NCBI GenBank assembly: GCA_964578605.1
Contig: CAZODO010000002.1
Location: 58,491-122,490, forward strand
Direction of reading: 5' to 3'
DNA: 64,000 nucleotides
DNA from: JAXMHN01 sp964578605
GTDB taxonomy: Bacteria > Verrucomicrobiota > Verrucomicrobiia > Limisphaerales > SIBE01
The notes under the pieces were generated by a model. The model was not told the origin of the DNA, did no database searches, and was given only the letters and a program-made list of their open reading frames with translations. The number at the start of each line of letters is the position of its first letter. Within the stretch, counting starts at the first letter, position 1. Both the position numbers and the translations under genes were made by a program. Shown here in pieces: positions 52,096-60,099 of this stretch.

Positions 52096-52725
52096 ATGCA
52101 TTCCAACTGGGCGGCGGAACATCTGCTCGTGATTCGAACCTTGATGGAGCGCTCCGCTGTTTACCGCCGTGCCCTCGCCCCCATTCTCCTGGCGCTGGGC
52201 GGCCTTGGATTGGCTTCGGCGGCCTTGGGCTGGCTGTTGAACATCGCCACGCCCCGCGTGTTTCTTGCCTACTGGACCGCGACCGGCCTGGTCGGAATCT
52301 CCGCGACTTATCTTATGGCTCGGCGCCAGGCCTGGCGGGAGGCCGATCCGTTCTGGTCCGCTCCGACCCGGCGAGTCACGCAGGCGCTGCTGCCGCCTCT
52401 GTTTGTGGGGTTCGCTGGCGGGATGCTCTGCTTGCTCTTTTCCCAGGAAGAGACGATCTGGCCCGCGTGGTGGGTGGTGCCTCTTTGGATGGTGCTTTAC
52501 GGTTGCGCGATGCACGCCGCGGGATTTTTCATGCCGCGGGGGATGAAGCTGTTCGGCTGGGTCTTTATCCTCGCGGGTTGCGCCGCGGCGTTATGGTTGG
52601 AACTGTCGCATGGGGCTGCGCCGCTTAAAGTTGCGCACCTTTTCATGGGCACCTCGTTTGGCGGATTGCACGTCGCCTACGGCGTTTACCTTTATTTCAC
52701 CGAAAAGAGGAAGACTGGCCCGTGA
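52096..52725 (+). CDS. Integral membrane protein, function unknown
   Basis: 209 aa from the ATG at 52096; a GTG at 52090 is also possible but overlaps the operator. Six hydrophobic helices are visible: LAPILLALGGLGLASAALGW, VFLAYWTATGLVGISATYL, LLPPLFVGFAGGMLCLLF, AWWVVPLWMVLYGCAMHA, LFGWVFILAGCAAALWL and a final short one. It is paired by a GTGA overlap with a winged-helix regulator, an arrangement common in many phyla, usually without a known substrate. Confidence 0.8.
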   Translation: MHSNWAAEHLLVIRTLMERSAVYRRALAPILLALGGLGLASAALGWLLNIATPRVFLAYWTATGLVGISATYLMARRQAWREADPFWSAPTRRVTQALLPPLFVGFAGGMLCLLFSQEETIWPAWWVVPLWMVLYGCAMHAAGFFMPRGMKLFGWVFILAGCAAALWLELSHGAAPLKVAHLFMGTSFGGLHVAYGVYLYFTEKRKTGP

Positions 52726-53033
52726 ACCCGGAACCGTTTCTTCAGCTCGATCGCGTGATTCACGAAAAGGGGCGCCTCGCCATCATGTCGCTCCTGGCGG
52801 CGACGCCGCAGATGTCGTTCACGGAACTGCGCGACACCCTGAACCTCACCGACGGCAACCTGACGGCGCACATTCGCACGCTGCAAGAGGCGGGATACGT
52901 GGCGGTTACCAAGTCCTATCAACGGAGCCGCTCGTTGACCACCTTTTCGCTCACGCCGCACGGGATTCAAGGTTTCACGGCCTATATCGATCTGCTGGAG
53001 CAGGTCGTTCAGCAGGCGAAACGAGAACGATGA
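52722..53033 (+). CDS. Winged-helix DNA-binding transcriptional regulator
   Basis: 103 aa, GTG start overlapping the membrane-protein stop. The compact winged-helix fold (about residues 10-95) reads LDRVIHEKGRLAIMSLLAA, MSFTELRDTLNLTDGNLTAHIRTLQEAGYVAV, then a wing with SLTTFSLTPHG. It resembles the ArsR/MarR-like single-domain family (HTH_27 type). It probably represses its own operon by binding the palindrome at 52072-52090. No effector-binding domain is present. Confidence 0.87.
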   Translation: MNPEPFLQLDRVIHEKGRLAIMSLLAATPQMSFTELRDTLNLTDGNLTAHIRTLQEAGYVAVTKSYQRSRSLTTFSLTPHGIQGFTAYIDLLEQVVQQAKRER

Positions 53034-53175
53034 ACCCACCCTTTCCAGCCGCTAGTTCAGCGTGGGTGGAAGCTTTGCCTGGCAAAGCCGAACCTTTCCC
53101 TTTTCCGCCGAAGCTCAGGCGGCGTTTGTCACCTGTCTCCTTCCGGCCCGTTCTTAATCCATCACCACAAAGCTT

Positions 53176-54108
53176 ATGAAAATCATCCGCGCACAATCCA
53201 TGGGCATGTGTTTCGGCGTCCGTGATGCCATTACCCTCGCCTTGAAGAAGGCGCATGTGGCGCCCCTGACCATTTTTGGCGACCTTGTGCATAACGAGAC
53301 CGTCCTGGCCAGCCTCCGCCAGCGCGGCATCAAGGTTCAACACGAGGCCGACCAAGTGCCGACGCCCGACGTGATGATCACGGCCCATGGCGCTTCGGAC
53401 CGGACCATTGGCGCCTTGCGAAACCGGGGCCTCAACGTGGTGGAAGCCACCTGCCCGCTGGTGCATCACGCCCATCGCGTCATTCGCAAGCTGGTGCAAG
53501 AGCAGTACCACCCCGTCATCATCGGCAAACGGGACCATGTCGAAGTCCGCGGAATGACGGAAGACCTGGCCGAATTCGACGTCGTTCTCTCGGCGGAAGA
53601 CGTGGAACGCCTTGCCGAGCGCCCCCGGTTTGGAATCGCCGCCCAAACGACGCAGCCCATCGATCGAGTGCACGAACTGGTGGAGTTGATCCGGCGCCGG
53701 TTTCCGCGATCTGAGGTTCGCTTCGAGGACACCGTCTGCCAGCCCACGAAACAACGGCAACTCGCCGCCGTGCAAGTTGCCAAGGCCTCCGATGTGGTCG
53801 TCGTCGTCGGCGGCGCCCACAGCAACAACACGCGGCAACTGGTGGCGACCTGCCAGCGATTCTGCCCCCGCGTGCACCAGGTGCGCACCGCCGCAGATCT
53901 GCAGCCGGACTGGTTTGAGGGCGCCGAAACCGTCGGGCTGACCGCCGGGACGTCCACGCCGGATAGCACGATCGACGCCGTGGAGCACTTGCTGGTCGAA
54001 TTCGGCAGGGCGCGGTCAACCCTCTTCCAATCCGAATCCGTTCTGGAAGAGAACACCCGCCTGAGCGAACATCGGAAGGAAGCGGCAACGGCCCTGCTGG
54101 CAGGATAA
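53176..54108 (+). CDS. ispH: 4-hydroxy-3-methylbut-2-enyl diphosphate reductase
   Basis: 310 aa. Last step of the MEP isoprenoid pathway; makes IPP and DMAPP. The three [4Fe-4S] cysteines are Cys12 (GMCFGVRDA), Cys93 (EATCPLVHHAH) and Cys188 (DTVCQPTKQRQ). The conserved histidines (LVHNE, ITAHGAS) and GGAHSNNTRQL and TAGTSTPDSTIDAV are present. It stands alone after the regulator pair. Full-length, with no oddity. Confidence 0.96.
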   Translation: MKIIRAQSMGMCFGVRDAITLALKKAHVAPLTIFGDLVHNETVLASLRQRGIKVQHEADQVPTPDVMITAHGASDRTIGALRNRGLNVVEATCPLVHHAHRVIRKLVQEQYHPVIIGKRDHVEVRGMTEDLAEFDVVLSAEDVERLAERPRFGIAAQTTQPIDRVHELVELIRRRFPRSEVRFEDTVCQPTKQRQLAAVQVAKASDVVVVVGGAHSNNTRQLVATCQRFCPRVHQVRTAADLQPDWFEGAETVGLTAGTSTPDSTIDAVEHLLVEFGRARSTLFQSESVLEENTRLSEHRKEAATALLAG

Positions 54109-54149
54109 CGCTGCCGACGCCGCCCCCGTGCCGGTGGCTGGACAACCGC

Positions 54150-54728
54150 TCAGGAGCGCGGTCCGCAGGCGTGATCGGCCTGCCGGGTCGACGTCTGGCC
54201 GGCGTAATCCGTGGCCGTGACATCGATCACCACCGTTTTGCCCGCGGGAACGGTGCTGCGCGCTTCATAAACCCAACGGTCATTCTCCCGCTCCGCCTGG
54301 CCGTGTTCGATGGCAGAGGCGTCCAGGTGCCGAATTTTGACCTGCACGCTCTTGACCTCGAAGTTGTCCACCGCGTTGATTCGAATGATCTCGCCTGGCG
54401 CACCCGTGTACTCGGCAAGGTCGATCTCGCGGACTTCGGGTGGTTTGAGGTAATCGGCTTTCGCGAGGTGAAATCCCTGGCGGCCCTGGATGGCGGCGGC
54501 GGCATTGTATCGCGCCCGCAGGTCCGGATCTTCCGCCCAGACTTTTTTGGCGTAGGCGACGGCGGAGGTGAACCCTTGCTGGTTAGCGATTTCACCCTTG
54601 CGTTTGGCGGCTTTGCGGACCGGCCGCTTGCGCACAATGATCTTGCCGGACTTCTGCTTCGCGAACACGAGATCGCCAAGCGATCCGCTGAGTTCCCCGG
54701 TGGCGGGGTTTGGATGAATGAACGCCAT
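54150..54728 (-). CDS. Conserved hypothetical protein, 192 aa
   Basis: Starts MAFIHPNPATGELSGSLGD at the ATG at 54728. The N-terminal part is strongly basic (KIIVRKRPVRKAAKRKGE), then a helical stretch (FTSAVAYAKKVWAEDPDLRARY). The C-terminal half looks like a beta-sandwich (SVQVKIRHLDASAI, TVVIDVTATDYAGQTS). No signal peptide. The family pattern is not one I can name. It is divergent from the DUF1080 gene, with hairpin array R6 between. Confidence 0.65.
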   Translation of the reverse strand: MAFIHPNPATGELSGSLGDLVFAKQKSGKIIVRKRPVRKAAKRKGEIANQQGFTSAVAYAKKVWAEDPDLRARYNAAAAIQGRQGFHLAKADYLKPPEVREIDLAEYTGAPGEIIRINAVDNFEVKSVQVKIRHLDASAIEHGQAERENDRWVYEARSTVPAGKTVVIDVTATDYAGQTSTRQADHACGPRS

Positions 54729-54784
54729 ATGCGTTATGATTCCTTTCTCTTTTCATGATCCGACGGAGCCAGTGACGCGCTGCG

Positions 54785-54905
54785 TCCCATCTAAAACCAC
54801 GTCAAAATCATGACAAAAGCATGTTAACCTCACACGGCCATGTGTCAATCATGAATTTAACGTGCAGGTAACGTGAGTTTAGCGTGCGTTTAGACCGGAT
54901 GCAGA
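54785..54905. repeat. 11-bp-period inverted hairpin array, second sequence class (element R6)
   Basis: Left units CTAAAACCACG, TCAAAATCATG, ACAAAAGCATG and TTAACCTCACA (54791-54834), centre CGGCCA, then TGTGTCAAT, CATGAATTTAA, CGTGCAGGTAA, CGTGAGTTTAG, CGTGCGTTTAG and the edge ACCGGATGC. The right half, read in reverse, repeats CTAAACGCACG-type units, as in R7. The same architecture and TTTAGACCGG edge as R4 place it in the family, though arm pairing is more degenerate. The rest of 54729-55071 holds no gene. Confidence 0.8.
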
Positions 54906-55071
54906 GCAGGGGGTTCAGATGGGAAGCACCGACCCTTGGCTGGGATCGGACGGGCGCGTTGCGGTTGCAACGAAGGTTCCCTGCCGATCGGGCGCGTTGC
55001 TCAGCCTTGCGGGATCGCGAACTCGATTCCGGGATTGTAAATCCGGCGCGGCTCTGTTGAATTCCCGGACT

Positions 55072-55797
55072 ATGCAAAACGACTTCGCGATTCAGCGACT
55101 CACCCGCGGCCTCTGGGGCGCTGTGCTTTTGGGAGCCGGGCTGGTTTCGACGGTTTTCGGGGCGGACCCGGGGGAACCGAAGGTCATTGATCCCGGACCG
55201 CCGCCGTCGGATGCCATGGTGCTTTTCGACGGAAAGGACCTGTCGCAATGGAAGGCTGAGAACGGCGGGGAGGCCAAGTGGATCGTCCGGGAGGGTTACG
55301 TGGAAGTCAACGGGACCGGGAGCATCATGACTCGCGAGCAGTTTGGCGACGTGCAGTTGCATGTCGAGTGGGCCGCCCCGGCCAAGGTCGAAGGCGATAG
55401 CCAGGGCCGCGGCAATAGTGGCGTTTACCTGCAAGGCCGATACGAGATCCAGGTGCTGGATTCCTACAATAACAAGACCTACCCGACCGGTCAGGCCGGG
55501 GCGTTCTACGACAATTTTCCGCCCCTGGTGAACGCCTCCAGGAAGCCGGGCGAATGGCAAACGTACGACATCATCTTCATGGCACCCCGGCCGTCCGCCG
55601 ATGGGAAAAGCGTCGAACCCGGCTCCTTTACCGTCCTCCATAACGGGGTGCTGGTGCAAAACCACGTGCCGGTCAAGAGCGCGACGACGGCCGCGGCGTT
55701 CAAAGGCGCGACCCCGACAGGCCCGCTGGTGTTCCAGGATCACGGCAATCCCGTCCGGTTCCGCAATGTCTGGATTCGCAAGCTCGACAAGAAGTAA
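55072..55797 (+). CDS. Secreted DUF1080 (3-keto-disaccharide hydrolase-like) protein
   Basis: 241 aa. A signal peptide (about 30 residues, ending VFGAD) precedes one concanavalin-like sandwich domain: MVLFDGKDLSQWKAENGGEAKWIV, GSIMTREQFGDVQLHVEW, GRGNSGVYLQGRYEIQVLDSY and a final NVWIRKL. DUF1080 proteins are abundant in Verrucomicrobiota and Planctomycetes, and some hydrolyse 3-keto-glycosides made by Gfo/Idh/MocA dehydrogenases. The several exported oxidoreductases in this window make that role plausible. The start was chosen at the ATG that gives a signal peptide. Confidence 0.9.
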   Translation: MQNDFAIQRLTRGLWGAVLLGAGLVSTVFGADPGEPKVIDPGPPPSDAMVLFDGKDLSQWKAENGGEAKWIVREGYVEVNGTGSIMTREQFGDVQLHVEWAAPAKVEGDSQGRGNSGVYLQGRYEIQVLDSYNNKTYPTGQAGAFYDNFPPLVNASRKPGEWQTYDIIFMAPRPSADGKSVEPGSFTVLHNGVLVQNHVPVKSATTAAAFKGATPTGPLVFQDHGNPVRFRNVWIRKLDKK

Positions 55798-55920
55798 GCG
55801 AGTTGCGGCCCCGAAACGACAAACAAGGGAATCCGGGTTGAGGCGCATCGGCGCGTTCAACGTCTCCGAGGACGATCAGCAACGTGTTCCTGCGCCTGGC
55901 GCCCTAGCCCCACATCTGAA

Positions 55921-56280
55921 TTGAACCACATCGATACCATCATCCTCTCCGACCTGGCGGTGCAGTACCATGTCGGGGTCACCGCCGAGGAGCGCGCGCA
56001 AGGGCAGAGATTGCTGGTCAGCGTGGAGATCGATTACGACTTCTCGGGCGCCGCGGCTTGGGACGATTTGCGGCGCACGATCGATTACTACGCGGTTTCC
56101 CAGCGGCTCCTCCATATGGGCGACGGACGGGAATGGAAGTTGATTGAAACGGTGGCCGTCGATATCGCTTCGACGATCCTCTCGGAGTTCGGTCCCGTTG
56201 GCGTCAGGGTCGAAGTCAAGAAATTCGCGATTCCGGAAGCGGCCCACACGGCCGTGCGCGTGGCGCGCCGCCGCGCCTAG
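55921..56280 (+). CDS. folB: Dihydroneopterin aldolase
   Basis: 119 aa; makes 6-hydroxymethyl-dihydropterin in folate synthesis. The TTG start at 55921 gives the full fold: DTIILSDLAVQYHVGVTAEERAQGQRL, IDYYAVSQRL, LIETVAVDIASTIL with the pterin-binding Glu, and VRVEVKKFAIP with the catalytic Lys. No other folate gene is adjacent. It is separated from glnS by about 170 bp of GC-rich sequence without a visible gene. Confidence 0.9.
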   Translation: MNHIDTIILSDLAVQYHVGVTAEERAQGQRLLVSVEIDYDFSGAAAWDDLRRTIDYYAVSQRLLHMGDGREWKLIETVAVDIASTILSEFGPVGVRVEVKKFAIPEAAHTAVRVARRRA

Positions 56281-56453
56281 CCCCGCCAAGGCAGCGCCGA
56301 ACCCCCGCGGGGCAGGGCCGGACCCCTGGGCCGGCCATTGGCAATAGGGAATTCCAACCCCCGACGGCGGGCGAGCCGACCCGCCCTCCCTGAAAGTGCT
56401 GTCGCCCGGCGCGAGTCGCTTGTGGTTTTCTGTGGATCGGCTACAACGGAGGG

Positions 56454-58277
56454 ATGATGTCAAGCGATCAGCACGGGAACACGGCAGCTGAATCTGAAGC
56501 CAGGCCCTCGGATTTCATCCGGGATATCGTTGCCGCGGATGTGGCGTCGGCCCGATACCCCCAGATTCGCACCCGGTTCCCGCCCGAGCCGAACGGCTAT
56601 CTGCATATTGGGCACGCCAAATCGATCTGCCTGAATTTCGGGATCGCCCGGGAGTTTGGCGGGATCTGCAACCTTCGCATGGACGACACCAACCCGGCCA
56701 AGGAAGACGTTGAGTATGTGGATTCCATCACCGAAGACGTGCGCTGGCTGATCAGCGGTTGGGCGGAAGATCGCTTGGGGTTGAAACCGTTGCGGGCGAC
56801 TCCGAAGCCCGAGGACATCAACGGCAAACGCGACTTTTGCATGGCGCCGGTTGTGACGCAGGGGGCCGCGGGGGAGGGGAAGCTGGTCGAACCGTTCTAT
56901 GCCAGTGATTACTTCGGCCCGCTCTATGAATTCGCGCTGCGGCTGATCGAGAAAGGGCTCGCTTACGTTTGCGATCTTTCGCCGGACGATACGGACAAAT
57001 ACCGTGGCGCGCCGGACCGGCCTGGCGTCGACAGCCCCTTTCGGAACCGGCCCATGGCGGAGAACCTTGACCTGTTCAAGCGGATGCGGGGCGGCGAGTT
57101 CCCCGACGGAACGCGAACGCTGCGCGCGAAGATCGACATGGCGTCGCCGAACATCTGGATGCGCGACCCGGTGTTGTATCGGATTCGGCACGCGGAGCAC
57201 CATCATACGGGGGGGGATTGGTGCATATACCCGATGTATGACTTTGCGCACTGCCTGAGCGATTACATTGAGGGGATCACCCATTCGATCTGCACGCTGG
57301 AGTTTGAAGTGCACCGCCCGCTTTACGATTGGATTCTCCAGAGCCTGGATCTGCCCCGGCCGCTGCCGCACCAGTATGAATTCGCGCGGTTGAGCCTCGG
57401 ATATACCATCATGAGCAAGCGCAAGCTGATGCAGTTGGCGAACGAGGGCCTGGTCTCCGGCTGGGATGACCCTCGGATGCCGACGATCTCGGGGTTGCGG
57501 CGCCGAGGGGTGACGCCCCAGGCGCTCCGGGCGTTCGCTTACCATATCGGGATCACAAAGTACAACGCCCTGACCGACGTCGCGGTGCTCGAGCACGCGA
57601 TCCGCGAAGACCTGAACCGGCGGGCCTTGCGAAGGCTGGCCGTCCTTCGGCCCCTTAAAGTAGTCATTACGAACCTCCCGGAAGACCATGAGGAAGCACT
57701 GCCCGCGACGAATAATCCCGAGGACAGTTCGGCCGGGACCCGCCCGGTCCCGTTCAGCCGCGAGGTGTTCATCGAGCAGGGCGATTTCATGGAGTCGCCG
57801 CCGCCCAAGTTCTTTCGGCTCAAACCCGGGGGAGAAGTCCGGCTCAAGTACGCGTATATCATCAAGTGCGATGAGGTGATCAAAGGCCCCGGCGGCGAGG
57901 TCAAGGAATTGCGCTGCACCGCCGACCTGGGCAGCAAGAGCGGCGGACCGTCCGCGAATCGCAAGGTCAAGGGCACCCTTCATTGGGTGAGCGCCCGGCA
58001 CGCCGTCCCGGCCGAGGTCCGGCTGTACGACCGGTTGTTCACGGTGCCGGAACCCGATGCGGACGGGGACTTCAAGAAATACCTGAACCCGGATTCGCTC
58101 GAGGTGGTGACGGCGCAGTGCGAACCCAGCCTGCGCGAAGCGACCTCGGAGCACCGGTATCAGTTCGAACGCCTGGGCTATTTCGCGCTGGACCTCAGTT
58201 CGGGACCGGAACAATTGGTCTTGAACCGGACGATCACGTTGAAGGACACTTGGGCAAAAGAGGCCCAGAAACACTGA
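56454..58277 (+). CDS. glnS: Glutaminyl-tRNA synthetase
   Basis: 607 aa, class I; charges tRNA-Gln directly. The catalytic HIGH motif is HIGH at residues 51-54 (PNGYLHIGHAKS) and KMSKS is represented by IMSKRKL. RMDDTNPAKEDVEYVDSI and HTGGDWCIYPMYDFAHCLSDYIEGITHS are GlnRS signatures. Two adjacent ATGs follow GGAGGG; the second (56457) has the better spacing. The presence of GlnRS means this organism need not rely only on the GatCAB amidation route. Confidence 0.96.
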   Translation: MMSSDQHGNTAAESEARPSDFIRDIVAADVASARYPQIRTRFPPEPNGYLHIGHAKSICLNFGIAREFGGICNLRMDDTNPAKEDVEYVDSITEDVRWLISGWAEDRLGLKPLRATPKPEDINGKRDFCMAPVVTQGAAGEGKLVEPFYASDYFGPLYEFALRLIEKGLAYVCDLSPDDTDKYRGAPDRPGVDSPFRNRPMAENLDLFKRMRGGEFPDGTRTLRAKIDMASPNIWMRDPVLYRIRHAEHHHTGGDWCIYPMYDFAHCLSDYIEGITHSICTLEFEVHRPLYDWILQSLDLPRPLPHQYEFARLSLGYTIMSKRKLMQLANEGLVSGWDDPRMPTISGLRRRGVTPQALRAFAYHIGITKYNALTDVAVLEHAIREDLNRRALRRLAVLRPLKVVITNLPEDHEEALPATNNPEDSSAGTRPVPFSREVFIEQGDFMESPPPKFFRLKPGGEVRLKYAYIIKCDEVIKGPGGEVKELRCTADLGSKSGGPSANRKVKGTLHWVSARHAVPAEVRLYDRLFTVPEPDADGDFKKYLNPDSLEVVTAQCEPSLREATSEHRYQFERLGYFALDLSSGPEQLVLNRTITLKDTWAKEAQKH

Positions 58278-58284
58278 GCCAACC

Positions 58285-59163
58285 ATGACGCATCGAATTC
58301 AGACTGCCGCTTGCGCGCTTGCCTGCGCGCTGGTCCTTGCCACCCCTTCCCATTCGGCTGCCGCGGCCGAGGCCGATTCCCGCGCCGAGCTTGCGGTGAT
58401 GACGTTTAACTTGCGATACGCAAGTTCGCGGCCGCCCAACGCATGGCCCGACCGCCGTCCCGTGATGCGCGATTGCATCCGAAGCAATGCTCCGGACCTG
58501 ATCGGCACCCAGGAAGGCGTTTACGCGCAGCTTAAGGACCTGGCCTCGGATCTTCCGGATTACGCCTATGTCGGCACCGGGCGCGATGGGGGAAGCCGCG
58601 GCGAGTTCATGGCCATCTTCTATCGAACCGGCCGCTTCGAGCCGCTTGAATTCGACCACTTCTGGCTTTCGGACACTCCAGAGGTGGTGGGTTCGACCAC
58701 GTGGGGGAACACGAACCGCCGGATGGTGACGTGGGTCCGCTTTCTGGACCGCAACACAAGCAGGGAGTTCTACTTCGTGAACACGCACCTGGATCACCAG
58801 ATTCAGGAAGCGCGCGAGAAAGCCTCCACCTTGATCCGTGAGCGGATGCAGAAGCTCAAATCGGAGTTGCCCATCCTTCTGGTCGGCGACTTCAACGCGG
58901 CCGCCGGAGCGAACAAGGCCTACGACATCCTCACCGAAGACCAGTTCTTCCGCGATACCTGGGACCTCGCCAAGGAAAGGCGCAACGAACGCTTCGCCAC
59001 CTTTCACAACTTCCGCGGACCGCGGGAAGGTCCGCGCATCGACTGGATCCTCGCCCGGGGCCCGGTGGTGGTGTCGAAAATCGAGATTAGCACCTGTTCC
59101 GCCGGGGAGCAGTATCCGAGTGACCATTTCCCTGTGATGGCTTGGCTGCGTTTGGGCGATTGA
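58285..59163 (+). CDS. Secreted endonuclease/exonuclease/phosphatase-family protein
   Basis: 292 aa with a signal peptide (about 27 residues). EEP fold: VMTFNLRY (Asn), GTQEGVYAQL (metal Glu), NTHLDHQ (His/Asp), VGDFNAAAG (Asp/Asn), RIDWILARG and SDHFPVMAWL (catalytic His). All catalytic positions are filled. Targets of exported members include phosphoesters of nucleic acids, sugars and lipids. It is 7 bp downstream of glnS, so possibly co-transcribed by chance of spacing. Confidence 0.9.
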   Translation: MTHRIQTAACALACALVLATPSHSAAAAEADSRAELAVMTFNLRYASSRPPNAWPDRRPVMRDCIRSNAPDLIGTQEGVYAQLKDLASDLPDYAYVGTGRDGGSRGEFMAIFYRTGRFEPLEFDHFWLSDTPEVVGSTTWGNTNRRMVTWVRFLDRNTSREFYFVNTHLDHQIQEAREKASTLIRERMQKLKSELPILLVGDFNAAAGANKAYDILTEDQFFRDTWDLAKERRNERFATFHNFRGPREGPRIDWILARGPVVVSKIEISTCSAGEQYPSDHFPVMAWLRLGD

Positions 59164-59301
59164 CGTTCTCCGCTTGCGCTGGGCCGTCGGGATTAGAACG
59201 GTCCTTCGGTGCCATGGGACCGCCAGACCGGGGCGGGATTCGCCCCGGCAGTGCAGTCACCTTCGAATGGAAATGGGGAGCGGGTGGGCGTATGGTGCCG
59301 C

Positions 59302-60039
59302 ATGAGGCATCACCAAATCATCACCATCTGGCTCGCGGCGTTTGCCTCCGCTTATGGAGCGTTATTGCGGTTCGGGCTTGCGGCGAACGATCCTTTTGCG
59401 ACAGTCAGACAGCGCATGATCGAAAGCCAGCTATCGAGCGAAGAGCGCGGCATTACCAATCGCGCCGTGCTGGACGTGATGCAAAGCGTTCCTCGGCACG
59501 AATTCGTTCCGAAGCACCTGCGTTTCCAGGCGTACCAGGACGCGCCTCTGCCGATCGGATATGGCCAGACCATCTCGCAGCCTTACATCGTGGCTTTCAT
59601 GACCGAGCAATTGCAGCCGAAGCCCCAAGACCGTGTTTTGGAGATCGGAACCGGCTCCGGCTACCAGGCAGCTGTGCTCTCGAAGCTCGTGGCTGCGGTT
59701 TACACCATCGAGATTATCGAGCCCCTCGCGAAACGCGCGGCCGAGGACTTGAAACGGCTTGGTTACACCAACGTTTTTGTCCGGTTCGGGGACGGCTACA
59801 AGGGCTGGCCGGATGCCGCTCCCTTTGATGCGATAATCGTCACGTGCGCTCCGGAGAAGGTGCCGCGAGCGCTCACGGAGCAACTCAAAGAGGGGGGCCG
59901 CATGATCCTCCCGGTCGGTCTGGCACTGAACCAGAAACTGGTGCTCTTGACGAAGGAGAAGGGCAAACTGGAGCGTCGCTCGGTGCTCCCGGTTCGGTTT
60001 GTGCCCATGACGGGGACGCCGGAAGCAGAACTGAACTGA
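59302..60039 (+). CDS. pcm: Exported protein-L-isoaspartate O-methyltransferase
   Basis: 245 aa. It repairs isoaspartyl damage in proteins using SAM. The start at 59302 gives an N-terminal hydrophobic segment (IITIWLAAFASAYGALL) that looks like a signal peptide, so the enzyme may be periplasmic. PCMT core: MIESQLSSEERGITNRAVLDVMQSVPRHEFVP, QPYIVAFMTEQLQPKP, the SAM loop VLEIGTGSGYQAAVL, and RMILPVG. How SAM would be supplied outside the cytoplasm is unclear. Confidence 0.88.
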   Translation: MRHHQIITIWLAAFASAYGALLRFGLAANDPFATVRQRMIESQLSSEERGITNRAVLDVMQSVPRHEFVPKHLRFQAYQDAPLPIGYGQTISQPYIVAFMTEQLQPKPQDRVLEIGTGSGYQAAVLSKLVAAVYTIEIIEPLAKRAAEDLKRLGYTNVFVRFGDGYKGWPDAAPFDAIIVTCAPEKVPRALTEQLKEGGRMILPVGLALNQKLVLLTKEKGKLERRSVLPVRFVPMTGTPEAELN

Positions 60040-60099
60040 CTGAGGCTCTGCGGCGAATCCGTCCTTGAATGTCCGAAGCACCTGTGGGTGAATTGGCCC

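Noticed and set aside
56460..58286. 608-codon open frame antisense to glnS
   Set aside because: Mirror of a real gene; the sense strand carries intact HIGH and MSK motifs.
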